A stretch of 64,000 nucleotides of DNA from Triglochin maritima (lineage: Eukaryota; Streptophyta; Magnoliopsida; Alismatales; Juncaginaceae): the NCBI GenBank assembly GCA_963682175.1, contig OY821782.1, positions 32,881,741 through 32,945,740 on the forward strand, written 5' to 3'. This document shows, piece after piece, positions 39,868 through 51,749 of this stretch (position 1 is its first letter; each line of letters opens with the position of its first letter). The position numbers were made by a program, and so were the translations under genes. The notes beneath the pieces were generated by a model, which was given only the letters and a program-made list of their open reading frames with translations, ran no database searches and was not told where the DNA came from.

Positions 39868-41020
39868 AACCTCTGTTTTAAAAACCGAAACGAGCCGGCA
39901 GTCGGACCAAAAACCGGAGGTAGACCGGTCGATTTATGGAAAAAACTGAACTCCCATCTGAACTGATGCAAACCGAACAAAACCGAAAAAACAATCAAAC
40001 CGATCGGTTTTTTCTCCACGGTCGGACCAGGTTCGACCGGTTTTTCTATTATAAAACAAAACTCCAAACCTAGGGTTCCCAATTTTTCACGCCTCCTCTT
40101 CCTCTGATCCTCTTAGCCTCCCGACTCCACTTCCGCAGTCCGCCCTCGACTCTGGCCTCCAGCCCTGGCCGTGCTCCAGCCTCCAATCAGTCCGGTCTCC
40201 GGTCCACTCGACCAACCTCCAGTCCCGCCCTCGACTTCGGCCTCCAGTCCTGCCCTCGACTCCGTCCTCTACTCCTGCCCTCGACTTCGGCCTCCAGTCC
40301 CCTCGAATCCGGCCTCTAGTCCCTCCCTCCTTTAGTCCCTCGACCAGCCTCCACTCCCTTGACCAACCTCCAATCCACTCCCTGATCTCTGGTTTTGCCA
40401 TTGTCATGTTCTGAACTTTTGATATTGTTTTAGTTGTTTGTTGTCTGGATTGATCGATCAAGTGACTACATCTTATTGTTTGGATACATTAATTGAATAT
40501 TCTGTATTATTGTGTGCTTTTGACAAATTGGTTTGCCTCTTCTTAAAAAGAGTGGGAGAAAACATTAAAAAAATCATTTTTAAATTTTAAATTGCCTCCC
40601 CTTTGTTGTGTATTTTTGGTGGTTGGTTTTGTGATGCAGTCTACTCCATGTTGAGAAATGAAAACTACCGGGGTATGAAATTGTAGTTGAACTATATTGC
40701 TAGAATTATTGTTGTTTGGTGGATGATTTTGTTATTTTGGTTCAAGGAAATGGTTTTATTTTCATGCTTTCATGTTTTATTTCTTTGTCTTTTTACAAAT
40801 AAGATGCCATTACTAATCAAATGCCTTGACTGCCTTGAGCTACATTAACAAGTATTGCAATTTTGGTTATACTATTAAGATTATTTTAGCTTAAAATCGG
40901 TTCAATCGGTCTGACCGTCGGTTGGACCATCGCTATGGAATTGGTTCGGTCTAACCCTCGGTTCACAAAATGTTTATGTCATGCTGACGTCATCATCGGT
41001 TGGACCGGGTTGAACTGTTG
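39868..41020. mobile_element. AACCGG-motif DNA element, right end missing
   Basis: Left end CCTCTGTTTTAAAAACCG followed by dense AACCGG / GGTCGGACC / AACCGAACC motifs (39870-40050); the right side (40880-41010) repeats CGGTTGGACC and GGTTCGGTC motifs. Motif-rich ends around a different core resemble hAT-type non-autonomous elements. The expected inverted copy of the left end was not found before the copia LTR starts. Confidence 0.4.
40105..40390. repeat. CCTCCAGTCC...CTCGAC minisatellite
   Basis: Repeated CTCCAGTCCTGCCCTCGACTTCGGC-like phrases, period about 25-30, inside the AACCGG element. Confidence 0.7.
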
Positions 41021-43193
41021 GTTGTGTAGGATTTCGTGTCCCCATGTATGTATATATTTTTAAATTTTTAATACATCATACAAGATCGTTTTCATATTTT
41101 CAGCAATTTTATGTACATCTATTTGTGTTTTATTCTAATAACATGCAATCATACATTTATTAAAATAAATCACAAAGGAGAATCATACCTAAAGGTTCTC
41201 TAAAGACTTTTGATGATCTGGAGTCGCGTTGCACGTTGTGTCGCCCACGGAATTGCCTCCGAGTGTTCACCAAACTCTAAAAAAGGTTAGAGAGAAAGGA
41301 GCTAGCCAATCAATATATAATAAGGTTTAGAATCAAGCTAATAACCCCTCTTTAAGTCTCCTGAGATTCTAATCTCCAAACTTAATTTTACTAAGAGAAA
41401 TTTCGTGGTGATTAGGGAGAGATTAATTAGAGAAAGATTTTGCATTAGTCTTAAAACAAGTAGGAATATGTGTCATTTTATAAGCTCCCAAAATATCCTT
41501 ATCAAGAGCTATTATTTAGCCATGATCTCTTGTTTTTCTCTCCTAAAATTAATCTCTAAATTCCACTTAATCACCCACAAAAAATGTTTTAATTAAATCT
41601 GTAATTATTCCACCCATGATTTAATTAATCTCTTAATAATTCAGGCAGAATCGTTCTTGTTCGGTAGACCGAGTATTATTCGGTCAACCGAACCATTCGG
41701 TTATAACACGTGTTCGGTGCACCGCGAGCTAGACGGTCGAACGAATCTGTATGAGAAAATTTTCCTAGAATAATTCGGACGAACCACGTCTTGTAATCGG
41801 TTTACATTTGACCCACCAAAATCGCTCCTGGAACATAGTCATCGGATGACCGGGTCACCTTCAGTCTACCGAAAATACTACTTCTCGGTTGACTGTTTCC
41901 AATCGGTTAACCGAGCCCGATTGTCCAGGCACTCTGGGCAATCTCTGTCAACCAATTGCGCTTACCCGTTCCCTATTCGGTTAACCGATCCAAAGATGCC
42001 CCGGTCGACCGCACCATGAACGGTTCACCGTGTTTGACCCTGATTTTACCTTTATCAAATTTTGGATTTATTTCCAACAAAATTTGATCTCTTGGGGTTT
42101 TAGCAATTCACATCCTATATATATTATCATATGTAATATTAAATTATTACACCCCATAATATATATACCTCATATGAATTTATTATGATTCTAATTATGT
42201 TAATTCTCATAACATATTGATTTTAATTAATTCACCACATGTGTCCCATTTTCATAAGAAACCCGACACATCATATGAACTTAAAATAAAACCTCTTGTT
42301 TCCCAGTTTTGTGGTGTGGCCTATAGGAGGATCTAAGCCTAATTGGAGTGATATTAAACACTTAATATCTCATACTATAAGCGATATCTAGCTACACATT
42401 ATAGTCACCCAATTAGCATAGATGTCTTTGTTCCACCTGAACTAAAACACGATCCATTTAGTGATGTAAGTGCACCACTTGTGTCCGTCCCTTGCCTCAT
42501 GATATTAAGAATATATACAAAATAGAAATGTGTCACATTTGTATTATATTCATTTCTTGATCTCTCTAAGCTAATTATAACTATGTGACTTAACTCAAGT
42601 CACATTGTGCACATTATAATTTTGCTTTATCAAGGGCCCACTAATATCATCACTCAATTAAGAGGGGCAATGATAATCGTTTGACTAACTATCTTTTCCA
42701 ACACAAGTCATGTTCAACCAACTATTTCCGTTATCACTACACTCATTGGTAGCTTTTGACAATAATCAAATTAAACACTTCTTGAGTGAAAAGATATATG
42801 TCTCATATCTTAGGATCCAAGACACAGTAAAAACATTAATGACACGAAACACAATTCCATAATGTTTTACTTGTTAGGTCTATTCAATATATAAAAGTAA
42901 TCTTTTCCTCTTTTATATACTCGTGTCGTCAATTATTTGTAGAGCTACAACAATCGATGACCAACACGACAATCTTATCTCGGTAATTAATGTTCCATGT
43001 TAACTACCATGATTGTGAATAACTTTAGATTTATGTAAACCATTATCTTTTAGAGCTCTACGGTTAAGGACCAAGCACTTCTTCGTTAACACTTCCAAAA
43101 GACGAATACCATAATCAAGGAACAAAATGTTTGCACATTCAATTCATAATAATTGACATATAATAGTAAAACTTTTAGAACACATTCCATTCA
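41020..43193 (-). repeat. 3' LTR of copia element 3
   Basis: Begins at 43193 (TGAATGGAATG) directly after the copia-type polypurine tract AAGTGGGAGAT. Read on the minus strand it has a palindrome cluster (42030-41655), then a TATA box near 41490-41480 and a leader. About 2.1 kb, long for copia. The far end near 41020 is only approximate, and no 5' partner LTR could be recognised. Confidence 0.6.
41655..42030. repeat. CGGTTAACCG / CGGTCGACCG repeat cluster in copia LTR
   Basis: Irregular copies: TTCGGTAGACCGA, TTCGGTCAACCGAA, ATCGGTTAACCGA, TTCGGTTAACCGA, CCGGTCGACCGC, ACGGTTCACCG. Several contain TTGAC or GTCAA W-box cores. The cluster lies upstream of the TATA box, in the same relative place as in 840-1260. 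Confidence 0.7.
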
Positions 43194-43206
43194 ATCTCCC
43201 ACTTGT
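43194..43206 (-). other. Polypurine tract of copia element 3
   Basis: Minus-strand AACAAGTGGGAGAT, the standard copia polypurine tract, abuts the LTR start. Confidence 0.75.
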
Positions 43207-43275
43207 TATCAAAGTTTTTCTCTCACATACATTCTCAATGTATAAAACAATAATAACTAGGGTAACCCTCTCTAA

Positions 43276-43830
43276 TCACTCATCAAGCCAATCCACATGA
43301 CTCCTCAGACCCATGGACTCGAAATGCATTTCACCCTTGGCTTGGGATAAGGGTTTGGTGAATGGATCAGCTGTGTTGCTGTTTGTGTCCACCCATAACA
43401 GATCTATTTTGCCCTCGTCGATGAAGTCACGTGTGACAAAGTACTTACGATCCATGTACTTCACTTTGTGGTGTGATTTGGGATCCTTGATTTGCGAGAT
43501 AGATGCACTATTATCGCAAAATAGCTCTACTGGTCCCTCGCTCGAGGGAACTACTCCAAGCTCTTCAAGGAACTTCTTAATCCACACTCCTTCCTTGCTC
43601 GCTTCAGCGACAACCATTACTTCGGAAGTGGTGGTTGAGTCGGCCGTAGTGCTTTGCTTCCAACTACGCCAACTCACAGCTCCACCATTTAGAAGGTAGA
43701 TGTATCCTGATTGCGACCTTCTATCGTCGGGATCACTCATGAAACTCGCATCCGAATAGCCCTCGGCTATTAACTCCCTTTGTCCTCCATAAACAAGAAA
43801 CTTATCTTTGGTCCGGTTAAGGTACCTCAA
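43276..43830 (-). pseudogene. Copia element 3: RNase H
   Basis: A 184-residue frame starting within RYLNRTKDKFLVYGG, then GYSDASFMSDPDDRRSQSGYIYLLNGGAVSWRSWKQSTTADSTTTSE (family core), WIKKFLEELGV, LFCDNSASISQIKDPKSHHKVKYMD, FTKPLSQAKGEMHFESMGL and the end. All expected RNase H blocks are present, and it ends 70 bases before the polypurine tract. It is separated from the RT by a short out-of-frame gap at 43831-43890 (one frameshift). It would degrade the RNA strand in reverse transcription. Confidence 0.9.
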
Positions 43831-43890
43831 AATATTCTTGACCAGTCCAATGCTCAGGACATGCGTTGGATTGGTGACAACTTGTCACGC

Positions 43891-44862
43891 TTAGAGCATA
43901 TGAGACATCGGGTCTATGCAAGTCATCGCGTACATGATCGATCTTATTGCCGAAGCATAAGGGATATCTTTCATGTACTCCAAGTCTTTACGTGATTCAG
44001 CACGTTGAGACTTCTTGAGTTGCACACCCATACTCATTGGCACACTGCCCTTTTTGGAGTTGTTCATGCTGACCCTTTCCAAGACCTTGTCAATGTATGT
44101 ACGTTGACTTAGGCCAATGAGTCTATGGGATCTATCTCTATATATCTTGATCCCCAAGATGTATTGAGCCTCACCCATATCTTTCATCGAAAATGCAGAT
44201 TTCAATGAACTTCTCGTTTGCTCAAGAAAAGGTATATGATTTCCCATGAGGAGTATGTCATCGACATATAAGATCAAGAACACTATGTGGTTCCCACTAA
44301 CCTTCTTGTATATACAAGGTTCTTCCTTACTTTGGACGAAGTGAATCTTTTTGACTTCTTCGTCAAAGCGTTTGTTCCAACTCCTTGATGCTTGCTTCAA
44401 TCCATAAATGGATCTTTGAAGCTTGCATACTTTCTCGCTATTCTTTGGATCTTCAAAACCTTGAGGTTGTACCATGTACACATCCATTTGCCATATTTCA
44501 TAATCATGAAATGCGGCAATAGCGAGCATAATCCGAATAGACTTGAACATGACAACCGGTGAAAAAGTTTCATCATAGTCAATTCCTTGAACTTGAGTGA
44601 AACCTTTTGCTACAAGCCTCGCCTTGTAGGTTGTCAAGTTCCCATCCATGTCCATCTTCCTCTTGAAAACCCATTTATTTTGAATGGCCTTTTTCCCTTG
44701 AGGAAGGTCAACCAAGTTCCACACTTGATTATCATACATGGATTCTATTTCGCATTCCATGGCCTTGAGCCATAGTTTGGGGTCCTTTCTTTCCATTGCT
44801 TCTTGAAAGGTTGAGGGATCATCAATATCTAGTACCATGATTTCATGAAGTCCCAAATACAT
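43891..44862 (-). pseudogene. Copia element 3: reverse transcriptase with internal deletion
   Basis: A 323-residue frame: DPSTFQEAMERKDPKLWLKAMECEI, NQVWNLVDLP, QNKWVFKRKMDMDGNL, YKARLVAKGFTQVQGIDYDETFSPVV, then WQMDV joined directly to YMVQPQGF, SIYGLKQASRSWNKRFDEEV, catalytic LILYVDDILLMGN, FSMKDMGEAQYILGIKI, QRTYIDKVL, and the PMS...QLKKSQ block. The usual KTAFLNG segment between WQMDV and VYM is missing, a deletion of about 13-15 residues with a DV repeat at both sides. YVDD is kept. Activity is very unlikely. Confidence 0.9.
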
Positions 44863-44877
44863 ATCGAGTTTCTTCCT

Positions 44878-45231
44878 TTACCTCGTTGACCTTCTAAGTT
44901 CTTTTGGTTCTACGTGTACTTCTCGAACGTCTTCTACAATTTCTTGTGGAATTGGTTCGTGTTCGATTCTCGAACGTACACTAGGTAGGGAGGATTGAGT
45001 TTCTCTCACAATTTTTTGCGAAGGTCTCTCACTCACGCTCCCACTAACCAAAGAAATCTCGGTTGGGCCTTCATGATCTTGAATATCATCATTCATATCA
45101 TGATCTTGTAGAGTATCTTGAGTCTCCTCAAGCACAACTCTACTCCCACTACTTTTTATTCTTTCCAGAATTCTTTTTCTAGAAATACGGCATCCCTCTC
45201 TACAATCACGCGATTGGAGGTTATATGCCAA
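44878..45231 (-). pseudogene. Copia element 3: integrase C-terminal linker
   Basis: A 117-residue frame overlapping the end of the integrase frame and reaching the reverse transcriptase: charged, Ser/Glu-rich, ending VEPKELRRSTR, as is common for the P..RRS.R linker before copia reverse transcriptases. It is in a different frame from the integrase core, so one frameshift separates them near 45180. Confidence 0.7.
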
Positions 45232-46157
45232 AAGTAGTATCCTCTTGTCTCACGAGGATAACCTATAAAGAAGCACTTATCCACTTTTGGTTGAAGTTTG
45301 ATCAACATCAATCTCTTGACGTAGGCCTCACAACCCCAAATCTTGAGAAAATTGAGCTTAGGTGTTTTACCACTCCATAGCTCATAAGGCGTTTTCTCTA
45401 TGGATTTGGATGAAACATTATTTAGTGTGTAAGCCGCAGCTTCTAGTGCATAACTCCAAAAGTAAAGAGGCAATTCAGCTTGACTCATCATTGATCGAAC
45501 CATGTCGAGTAATGTCCTATTCCTCCTTTCGGATACCCCATTCCACTGAGGTGTACCGGGAGGGGTGAGCTGTGGTACAATACCACACTCCTTTAGGAAT
45601 GAGTCAAATTCGGTACTTAAGTACTCACCTCCACGATCCGTTCGTAGAGACTTGATTTTCTTGTTGAGTTGGTTCTCTACTTCATTATTGAATTCCTTGA
45701 ACTTGTCAAAGGATTCACTTTTGTTTCTCATTAGATAAATATAGCCCTAACGACTATAGTCATCCGTAAACGTAATGAAGTACCTAAAACCGTCTCTTGC
45801 ACTAGTACTCATCGGACCACATACATCAGAATGTATCAAATCCAACAAGTCATTCACTCTCGGTCCTTTCTTCTTGAAAGGCCTCTTGGTCATTTTGCCC
45901 ATTAGGCAAGGTTCGCACGTCTCCAATGATTTAAAATCAAGTTGAGCAAGAAGATTAGCTTCTTGCAATTTCTTGATGCGTTTTTCATTTATGTGACCAA
46001 GACGACAGTGCCACATAAGTGTATCATTCACGTGAGTAGTTTTAAGTTTTTTGTTATTGATGTTTAAGATTTGTTTATTATTCAATTCAAGAAAGAGAGA
46101 CCATTCGTTACGAATGCATTTGCATAGAAAATACCATTCTTCGATATAGACAAGCAA
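45156..46157 (-). pseudogene. Copia element 3: GAG-pre-integrase and integrase core
   Basis: Two frames: 46157-45747 with LMWHCRLGHINEKRIKKLQ (zinc-binding GAG-pre-integrase), CEPCLMGKMTKRPFKKKGPRV, LIHSDVCGPMSTSARDGFRYFITFTDDYSR (catalytic core start); and 45731-45156 with KSLRTDRGGEYLSTEFDSFLKECGI, TPGTPQWNGVSERRNRTLLDMVRSMM, LPLYFWSYALEAAAYTLNNV, TPYELWSGKTPKLNFLKIWGCEAYVK. The D-D-E residues are visible. A stop at about 45747 separates the two frames (DDYSR.GYIYLMRNKSES). Confidence 0.9.
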
Positions 46158-46474
46158 TAATTTGAAATATTTATATTAAAATTATCCATATCCAAACATG
46201 ATACAGAAATAATGTTCTTGCTAATCGAAGGCACATAATAAACATTCTTTAAACATAAATTTAAATCACTACATAATTGAAGCTCCACAGAACCTTGTGC
46301 AATTACAGCAACGCTTGCACCATTTCCGACCTTCAAAATCATCTCGTTTTTCAGGAGTTCCTTCCTATCCTTTAGTAGCTGCACATTAGAGATTATGTGA
46401 GCACAAGATTCGGTATCAATTACCCAATCATGGACAGAGGTGACTAAATTTATCTCAATAACAAATATACCTTT
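46158..46474 (-). pseudogene. Copia element 3: protease
   Basis: The minus strand reads TSVHDWVIDTESCAHIISNVQLLKDRKELLKNEMILKVGNGASVAVIAQGSVEL, then LKNVYYVPSISKNIISVSCLDMD. This is the retropepsin region of copia with the active-site triplet changed from DTG to DTE. Its upstream link to gag is broken by the 6.46-kb insertion at 46480, and the sequence resumes at 52946. Confidence 0.85.
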
Positions 46475-46479
46475 GGCCT
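46475..46479. repeat. Target duplication GGCCT (left)
   Basis: Identical to 52941-52945. Confidence 0.9.
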
Positions 46480-47687
46480 TGATGAGAATTAAATTTATAC
46501 CGCAAATGCACGACGTCAATGAAAACGTGGCAAGTACGGGTCGAACACAAGGAGGGAGAGATATTATTATTTTTGTGATTTTCGATTAAGGAAAGAAAGA
46601 GAGAGAAATAAGTTTGGTTTGAGATTTTTGGTTTTTAATTAATTTCTAAAGCAAGAACAACAAAAACAAATTAAAAATAAAGCAAAGATGGATAAGAGTC
46701 CAGCGGGTGGAGGTTTAGATGTCGGGTTTTGTTTAGAGAAATGTGAAACTTATAATAAATCACATTAGTTATAAAGCATTACATGATAAATGATTCAACA
46801 TAAACTCAAGTAATCAAAATATACTAACACGAAATTAAAATAATAACAATATTCTTCTTCTCATCACCCTAAATCCATCACCCCCACCCTTTGGAGAGAG
46901 TTAGAAACTCATGGATGGGGGGAAGGAGAAGGGGTCCTAGAGAAACTACAAAAGAAAACTAAAAACATAAATAAAACAACAGAATTTTATTACTAAAGTA
47001 TGGAATAAAAACTAAGACTAGGACCCTTCACAACATCGTTTCGAGGCTATTTATAGCTGATACAAGGAACCCTAAGTATGAATAAGGAAGGACACGTGCT
47101 ATTACACGACTAGACGAAATTTAGAGACATGGATCGCACCCCATGCGGCATTTCTGCCGCACATTGACCGTCAGATGCGGCGGAATCATCGCCTGGTTGG
47201 CTCGGATTGTTTTGTTCTTTTGCGGGTGTGTTTTTGGTATGTTCTAGATGGCCTCCACGCGTCTGGATTGATTTCTTTCCTTTCTTTTGAGCTTCGAATT
47301 TATTTCTTCATAAATTTGGAGATCCAAATTGATTTTTCTTTAGAACTTCTCCAAAATAATATTTTGGTACTTTAATTTGCAGTCGGGTCCTCAACTTTTT
47401 GCAATTAAGTCCCTGGCTACTTTTATGCTTAAGTCCTTGGCCTTTTTGTAATTAGGTCTTTGAATGCTTTTATGCTTGGATGGACTTTCCATTTGAAACC
47501 CGATAATCGTGACTTGGTCTTTATGATAGAAATGAGTCTCTTGCACGCGTTTATGCTCGGGATATGGGTAATTTGCATTCAGGTCCCTGTATTATGTAAA
47601 TAAGACTAAACACATACCTTAGTAGCATTTATTGATATAAAGTTAATCTAAATGAACGACATATGATGCAATGTATGCAATGCATCA
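46480..47687 (-). repeat. 3' LTR of the TR-GAG-like element (1208 bp)
   Basis: Very similar to the LTR at 51750-52940 over its whole length, with scattered substitutions and small indels. The segment around 47000-47220 is the most diverged. Confidence 0.9.
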
Positions 47688-49014
47688 AATACCCCCACAC
47701 ATAGATTTTGCTAGTCCCTAGCAAAACAAAATATAAGAAAAATGAAAACAGGGAAATCCTAACTCACTTTCGTAGGAATCACGGTTGCACTTAGCATGTG
47801 CAACAAGCCTTTAAACCCCTGAGTTTCCTTAGAGGACGAGTTTTGTCTCGTGAGGGTTTTCAGGTGACACAGCCACAAAGTCTTAATTCAACATTTCATT
47901 AATAACTCTCAATATCTCCACCTCAACCTTATACATCTCACTTAGAATTCTTGCATGCTCATTATATAAATCTAACTCATAAAAAATCTGACTTGGTCTT
48001 CATTCCTCCAATATTCACACCACTAACCCTTCTACACATGTTATCACTTAAATAATTTTGCACGCCTCCTCTGGTGGTGAAGTATCATTCGGATCAACCA
48101 TGACATGAATCATTCTTTTAACTTTGGGCCTTGAGTATCTTAAAGTAATTTTTCTTCTTCTTCGTGATTCAACACATTTGCTTTTTATGACACTTTTACC
48201 CTTTTTGCATTCGTGTAGCGAGTTTGGTCGATAATCCCGAGCTGGTAGACTCAAGTTACCGGGTTTCAAGATACCCCTACGGACCAGTGACTCGAAGGCT
48301 TGGGTTTTGTAATCATTTTGCAAAATGTGCTTTCCTCACTTTATTCCTTTATTTTTTTACTTTTATTTTCCTCAAGGCTTAATTGCTATTAGAAGTCCAC
48401 ACTTCCCGGTATATTTTCCTCAACCTCTGCTTTTTATCAACCACTTCAAAGATTTGATTCATCCAATTTAACTGCATACATGTCTTAAAGGGTAATGGGT
48501 TATTTCTTTGGAACTTAGATTTATGTCATAATTTCTACAAGCAGAACTATATAATAAGGAACAAAAACTCAATGCAATTTGTACTCGGGTTTTGGTAGTT
48601 CAATCTTAAGCTATGTCATGAAACATTGATTATTTTTTTTAAACGAACAAAAAGATAGATAGATAAACAACACCCCCCAGACCTAAATCATGCATTGTCC
48701 TCAATGAATGTGAGCAAGATACTATATGGATTTATGCATGAAAAAGGAAAGATCTCACCAACGTGAAGTACAAAGGAAAGTTCATGGCTATGTTGATGGA
48801 CAAAAACTCGAATTCCCTAAAAACCTGTGAGATGTTAAAGAAGGGATACAAATACGTGAAATAAATGGGGCCCAAATACTCAAGGGTTGGAGCCCACACA
48901 AACGATGCTCACTGAAGGAGTCTTTTATTGTACTTTTTTTAATATAATTATGTACAAACATAAGTTCCCATCTTCATTTGTCAAAGGACATCAAATGGGA
49001 ACCTCAAAAGTGGG
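47688..49014 (-). other. Interior noncoding region of the TR-GAG-like element
   Basis: Begins with the polypurine tract (47688-47702, minus strand) and continues AT-rich. A minus-strand frame (48323 to 48048) holds a basic 91-residue peptide with RRRRKITLRYSRPKVKR; I do not recognise it. Confidence 0.5.
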
Positions 49015-49623
49015 TTAATGCACTTGGAAAGGGAACATGACACCACATGGGGCCAGAATACGCATGCGTGGGCCCCCTTCACAAAGAGCATCTAATGAAA
49101 TGAGAGGTTCATGAATTGGACACAAAGGCGTCTTATTCAAAGGATTAAACTGAAAGATCTTGAACCTCTCGAGAGTTTGGGAAATAAGGGGCAACGGAAG
49201 AAGAGTTTCTCCTGTTGCGGTGCTGAAGTTATGATCGTCAATCCAAACTCTCCAACCAATTGGCTGGTGCGTCAGAGCGAGGTCAAGAGCCTTGTTAGGC
49301 AAGTCCGACTCACCAGGCGAACAAAAAATGGGCCTCATACCCAAGGTATCCTCCAAGGAACTCCTAATACCCTCATGAGCAATGTAGTTGTTTGATGTTC
49401 CATCATTTCCAAGATGATCAGGAACAGTAGTGAGAAGCAAACTAGGTTGTTTGAAATTGAGGGTACTAGGGAGCTCTTGCTCCACCAGAGGTGAGTCCTT
49501 AAGAGGCACAACATGAAGATGATGTGGCTCAAGGGCCACGAGACAAGAAGATAAGGCACAATCCTGTGCCGACTCATGATGAAATTGGTCCATGTTATTC
49601 TCAATGTGAATCGAATCCTCCAC
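49015..49623 (-). pseudogene. TR-GAG-like element: unidentified frame downstream of gag
   Basis: A 202-residue open frame (MEDSIHIENNMDQFHHESAQ...) ending just inside the interior. It is rich in Leu, His and Pro, with LALTHQPIGWRVWIDDHNFS in the middle. Not recognised. It is in the same strand and order as the gag-like frames and has a fairly long open length for a noncoding region, so it may be a real protein of this element family. Confidence 0.4.
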
Positions 49624-49650
49624 TAAGTGATCGTGAATTGAAACCCCAAG

Positions 49651-50505
49651 TCACTCAGACTGACTAGGAGTTTGACTTTGAAAGATTGTGTTTTGAATTT
49701 GTGGATGTGGTGGTGGTTCAATATCAAAAGTTGAATCCTCGTGTTGATAAGAAAAGTTACTCTCCTCACGTTCACGTAATTGCTGCGACATTTGACCCAA
49801 TTGCAGTACCATATTTTGTGTGGACTGTTGAGTGGTTTTCATGAACGTAAGGAAAGTTTGTTCCAAGGAATTAGGTATGCGGTCAACTATGAGGTTCAAG
49901 TCAGCACTTGGGAAATTTTGAGGTTGGGTGTTGGTGGGCTGAGAATAAGTCCAATGATTTGAAGTGGGGTGTTGGTAGAATTCTGGGTATTTGGGAGGAG
50001 GATACTGGGGTGAAAATGAAGTATAAGAATTTGAATATGAATTGTGTCCCTACGAATCCATCACTCTCGGGTTGTACGCGGATGCGTAATGGTCATAATG
50101 AGCATTTTGGGAGAATGTGTGCTCATACTCAGGCTCTGGGGGAACATAAGGGCATTCCCTGATAACATGACCACTCAACGCACAACAGTCGCACGGTATG
50201 GCTACTGGAGCCACCGGTGCACTCATGTTGTCTGCCATACGCATGAAGGAGGCCAAAGTTTGTTGTAAAGTCTCAGTTTGTTGACCAGCATATGATCCGA
50301 CATAACTAGATTGTGGTCTAGCAGTCGGTGCCTCTCTTATGTTACCCCAATATGAAGATTGCTCAGTCACACAATGAGGATTATCCCAACCATACGAAGT
50401 GTTCGTCTGAGCCACCCCAGGTTGCATGGGTCCGGGATACCAGGACGAATTGTCCTGGTCCCAACAATGATATGGATGGTCGCCCATGTAACCATCCATC
50501 TTCAC
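49651..50505 (-). pseudogene. TR-GAG-like element: gag-like zinc-knuckle protein
   Basis: Two minus-strand frames, 50505-50050 and 49899-49651. The first contains a CX2CX4HX4C knuckle (CDCCALSGHVIREC), the signature of nucleocapsid, preceded by ETLQQTLASFMRMADN and followed by Tyr/Pro-rich residues. The second continues with a coiled-coil-like QQSTQNMVLQLGQMSQQLREREE segment. A frameshift or stop separates them. No capsid core is obvious. It would bind the element's RNA. Confidence 0.7.
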
Positions 50506-51725
50506 AAAGAACTCTAGAGTCGACCACTCTCACCACCACGAGGCTAAACTCGTAAAAAGTGCTCGACTTGACCCTAAAAATGCTACCAGAGAGTGTAAAG
50601 GGGAGGAGACTATAACGTAGAAGAAGGTGAGAAGAAGATGATTCAGAGGAGAAGGGAAACTTAACTCTAAAAGATATATGAGAGGGTTGGTCAGAAGTTT
50701 CCTAAACAAGCACGGTTCAAACAATCCTAGACCTAAGGGAGCCTAATTCTAGACGACTCCTAACTGGTTGAGTCGAATTGTCTCGCTTGATTCACCTCCC
50801 TCACTAATCAAACCAACTTGGCCAGGCAGTGTATAGCTAGTGGGGGCGTTTCCGATAGAGTCGGTGCCAATTAGACAACCACTTCGCTTGGAAGACTTTC
50901 GTCAACACAAAAACACTTTCTAGACACCAAATTAAATTCGATCAGCTTCAGGTCATAGCAAGTCAAACCAATCTTCTCCTTAATTGAGTCTGAATCCTTA
51001 GGGGCCAATGTCTAATTGATTTTAATTTAAGGCTTGGGTGACACTTTAGGATTGTGATTTGTGGGCCACAGAAGGGTGATGAAATCCCCACCGTATCTTT
51101 TCCTACGGAGTTGCCCTTAAGATAGTTTAACTTAAATCTAGCAAAGATAGTCAAACATTGGTCTTTTTAGTGGGGGCAATTGCAAGGTTGTATGCAAACT
51201 AGATTATATGCTTAAATGCAATCGATAAAAAACCCCGCGCACGTACCTTGCCTCCAGCACTCTTCAACAGGAATTAATTTGCAAGAATTCAGCAAAAATA
51301 ATGCAAACAAAACACTATATGATGCATGCACTAAGTCCTTCTAATTTTGCCAATTTTTAGGTCAGAGTTGAATTATTGCCAATTATGGAATTTTGTCCTA
51401 ACAAGTGCAGTTCTACTAAAAAGGATATTTTCCAAAACTAGAAATTACGAGGAAAAATGCAACAAAGGTTACCTACGCACGCTCAGTCGGGTTCACCGCC
51501 CGCTTTCGCAAATTTCCAGATGCTCTACGCGTCCACCCAGAGATGGAGACGACCCCAGAAACGTTTGAAGCCCAGATGCTCCAAACGTGCGGTGAATCCG
51601 CCTCATGTTCTTCTTTGGATGCGGCGATTTCGCCGCCCCTCTTGCTCCGAATGTGCCAGGATTTCGCCACGCACTCTGTTGTCTCCTGAAACGCAAACCC
51701 AAAAATAAACAAAATCTTCGTCGCC
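50506..51725 (-). other. Leader region of the TR-GAG-like element
   Basis: Lies between the primer site and the gag-like frame. Related to the LARD fragments at 30980-31777 and 32520-33420 (for example TTAATTGAGTCTGAATCCTTAGGGG...), which ties the three to one superfamily of non-autonomous elements. Confidence 0.6.
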
Positions 51726-51743
51726 TCCCCGGCAACGGCGCCA
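51726..51743 (-). other. tRNA-Asp-type primer binding site
   Basis: Minus strand reads TGGCGCCGTTGCCGGGGA, a primer site well known from Athila/Tat-type plant gypsy elements. Confidence 0.9.
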
Positions 51744-51749
51744 AAAACT

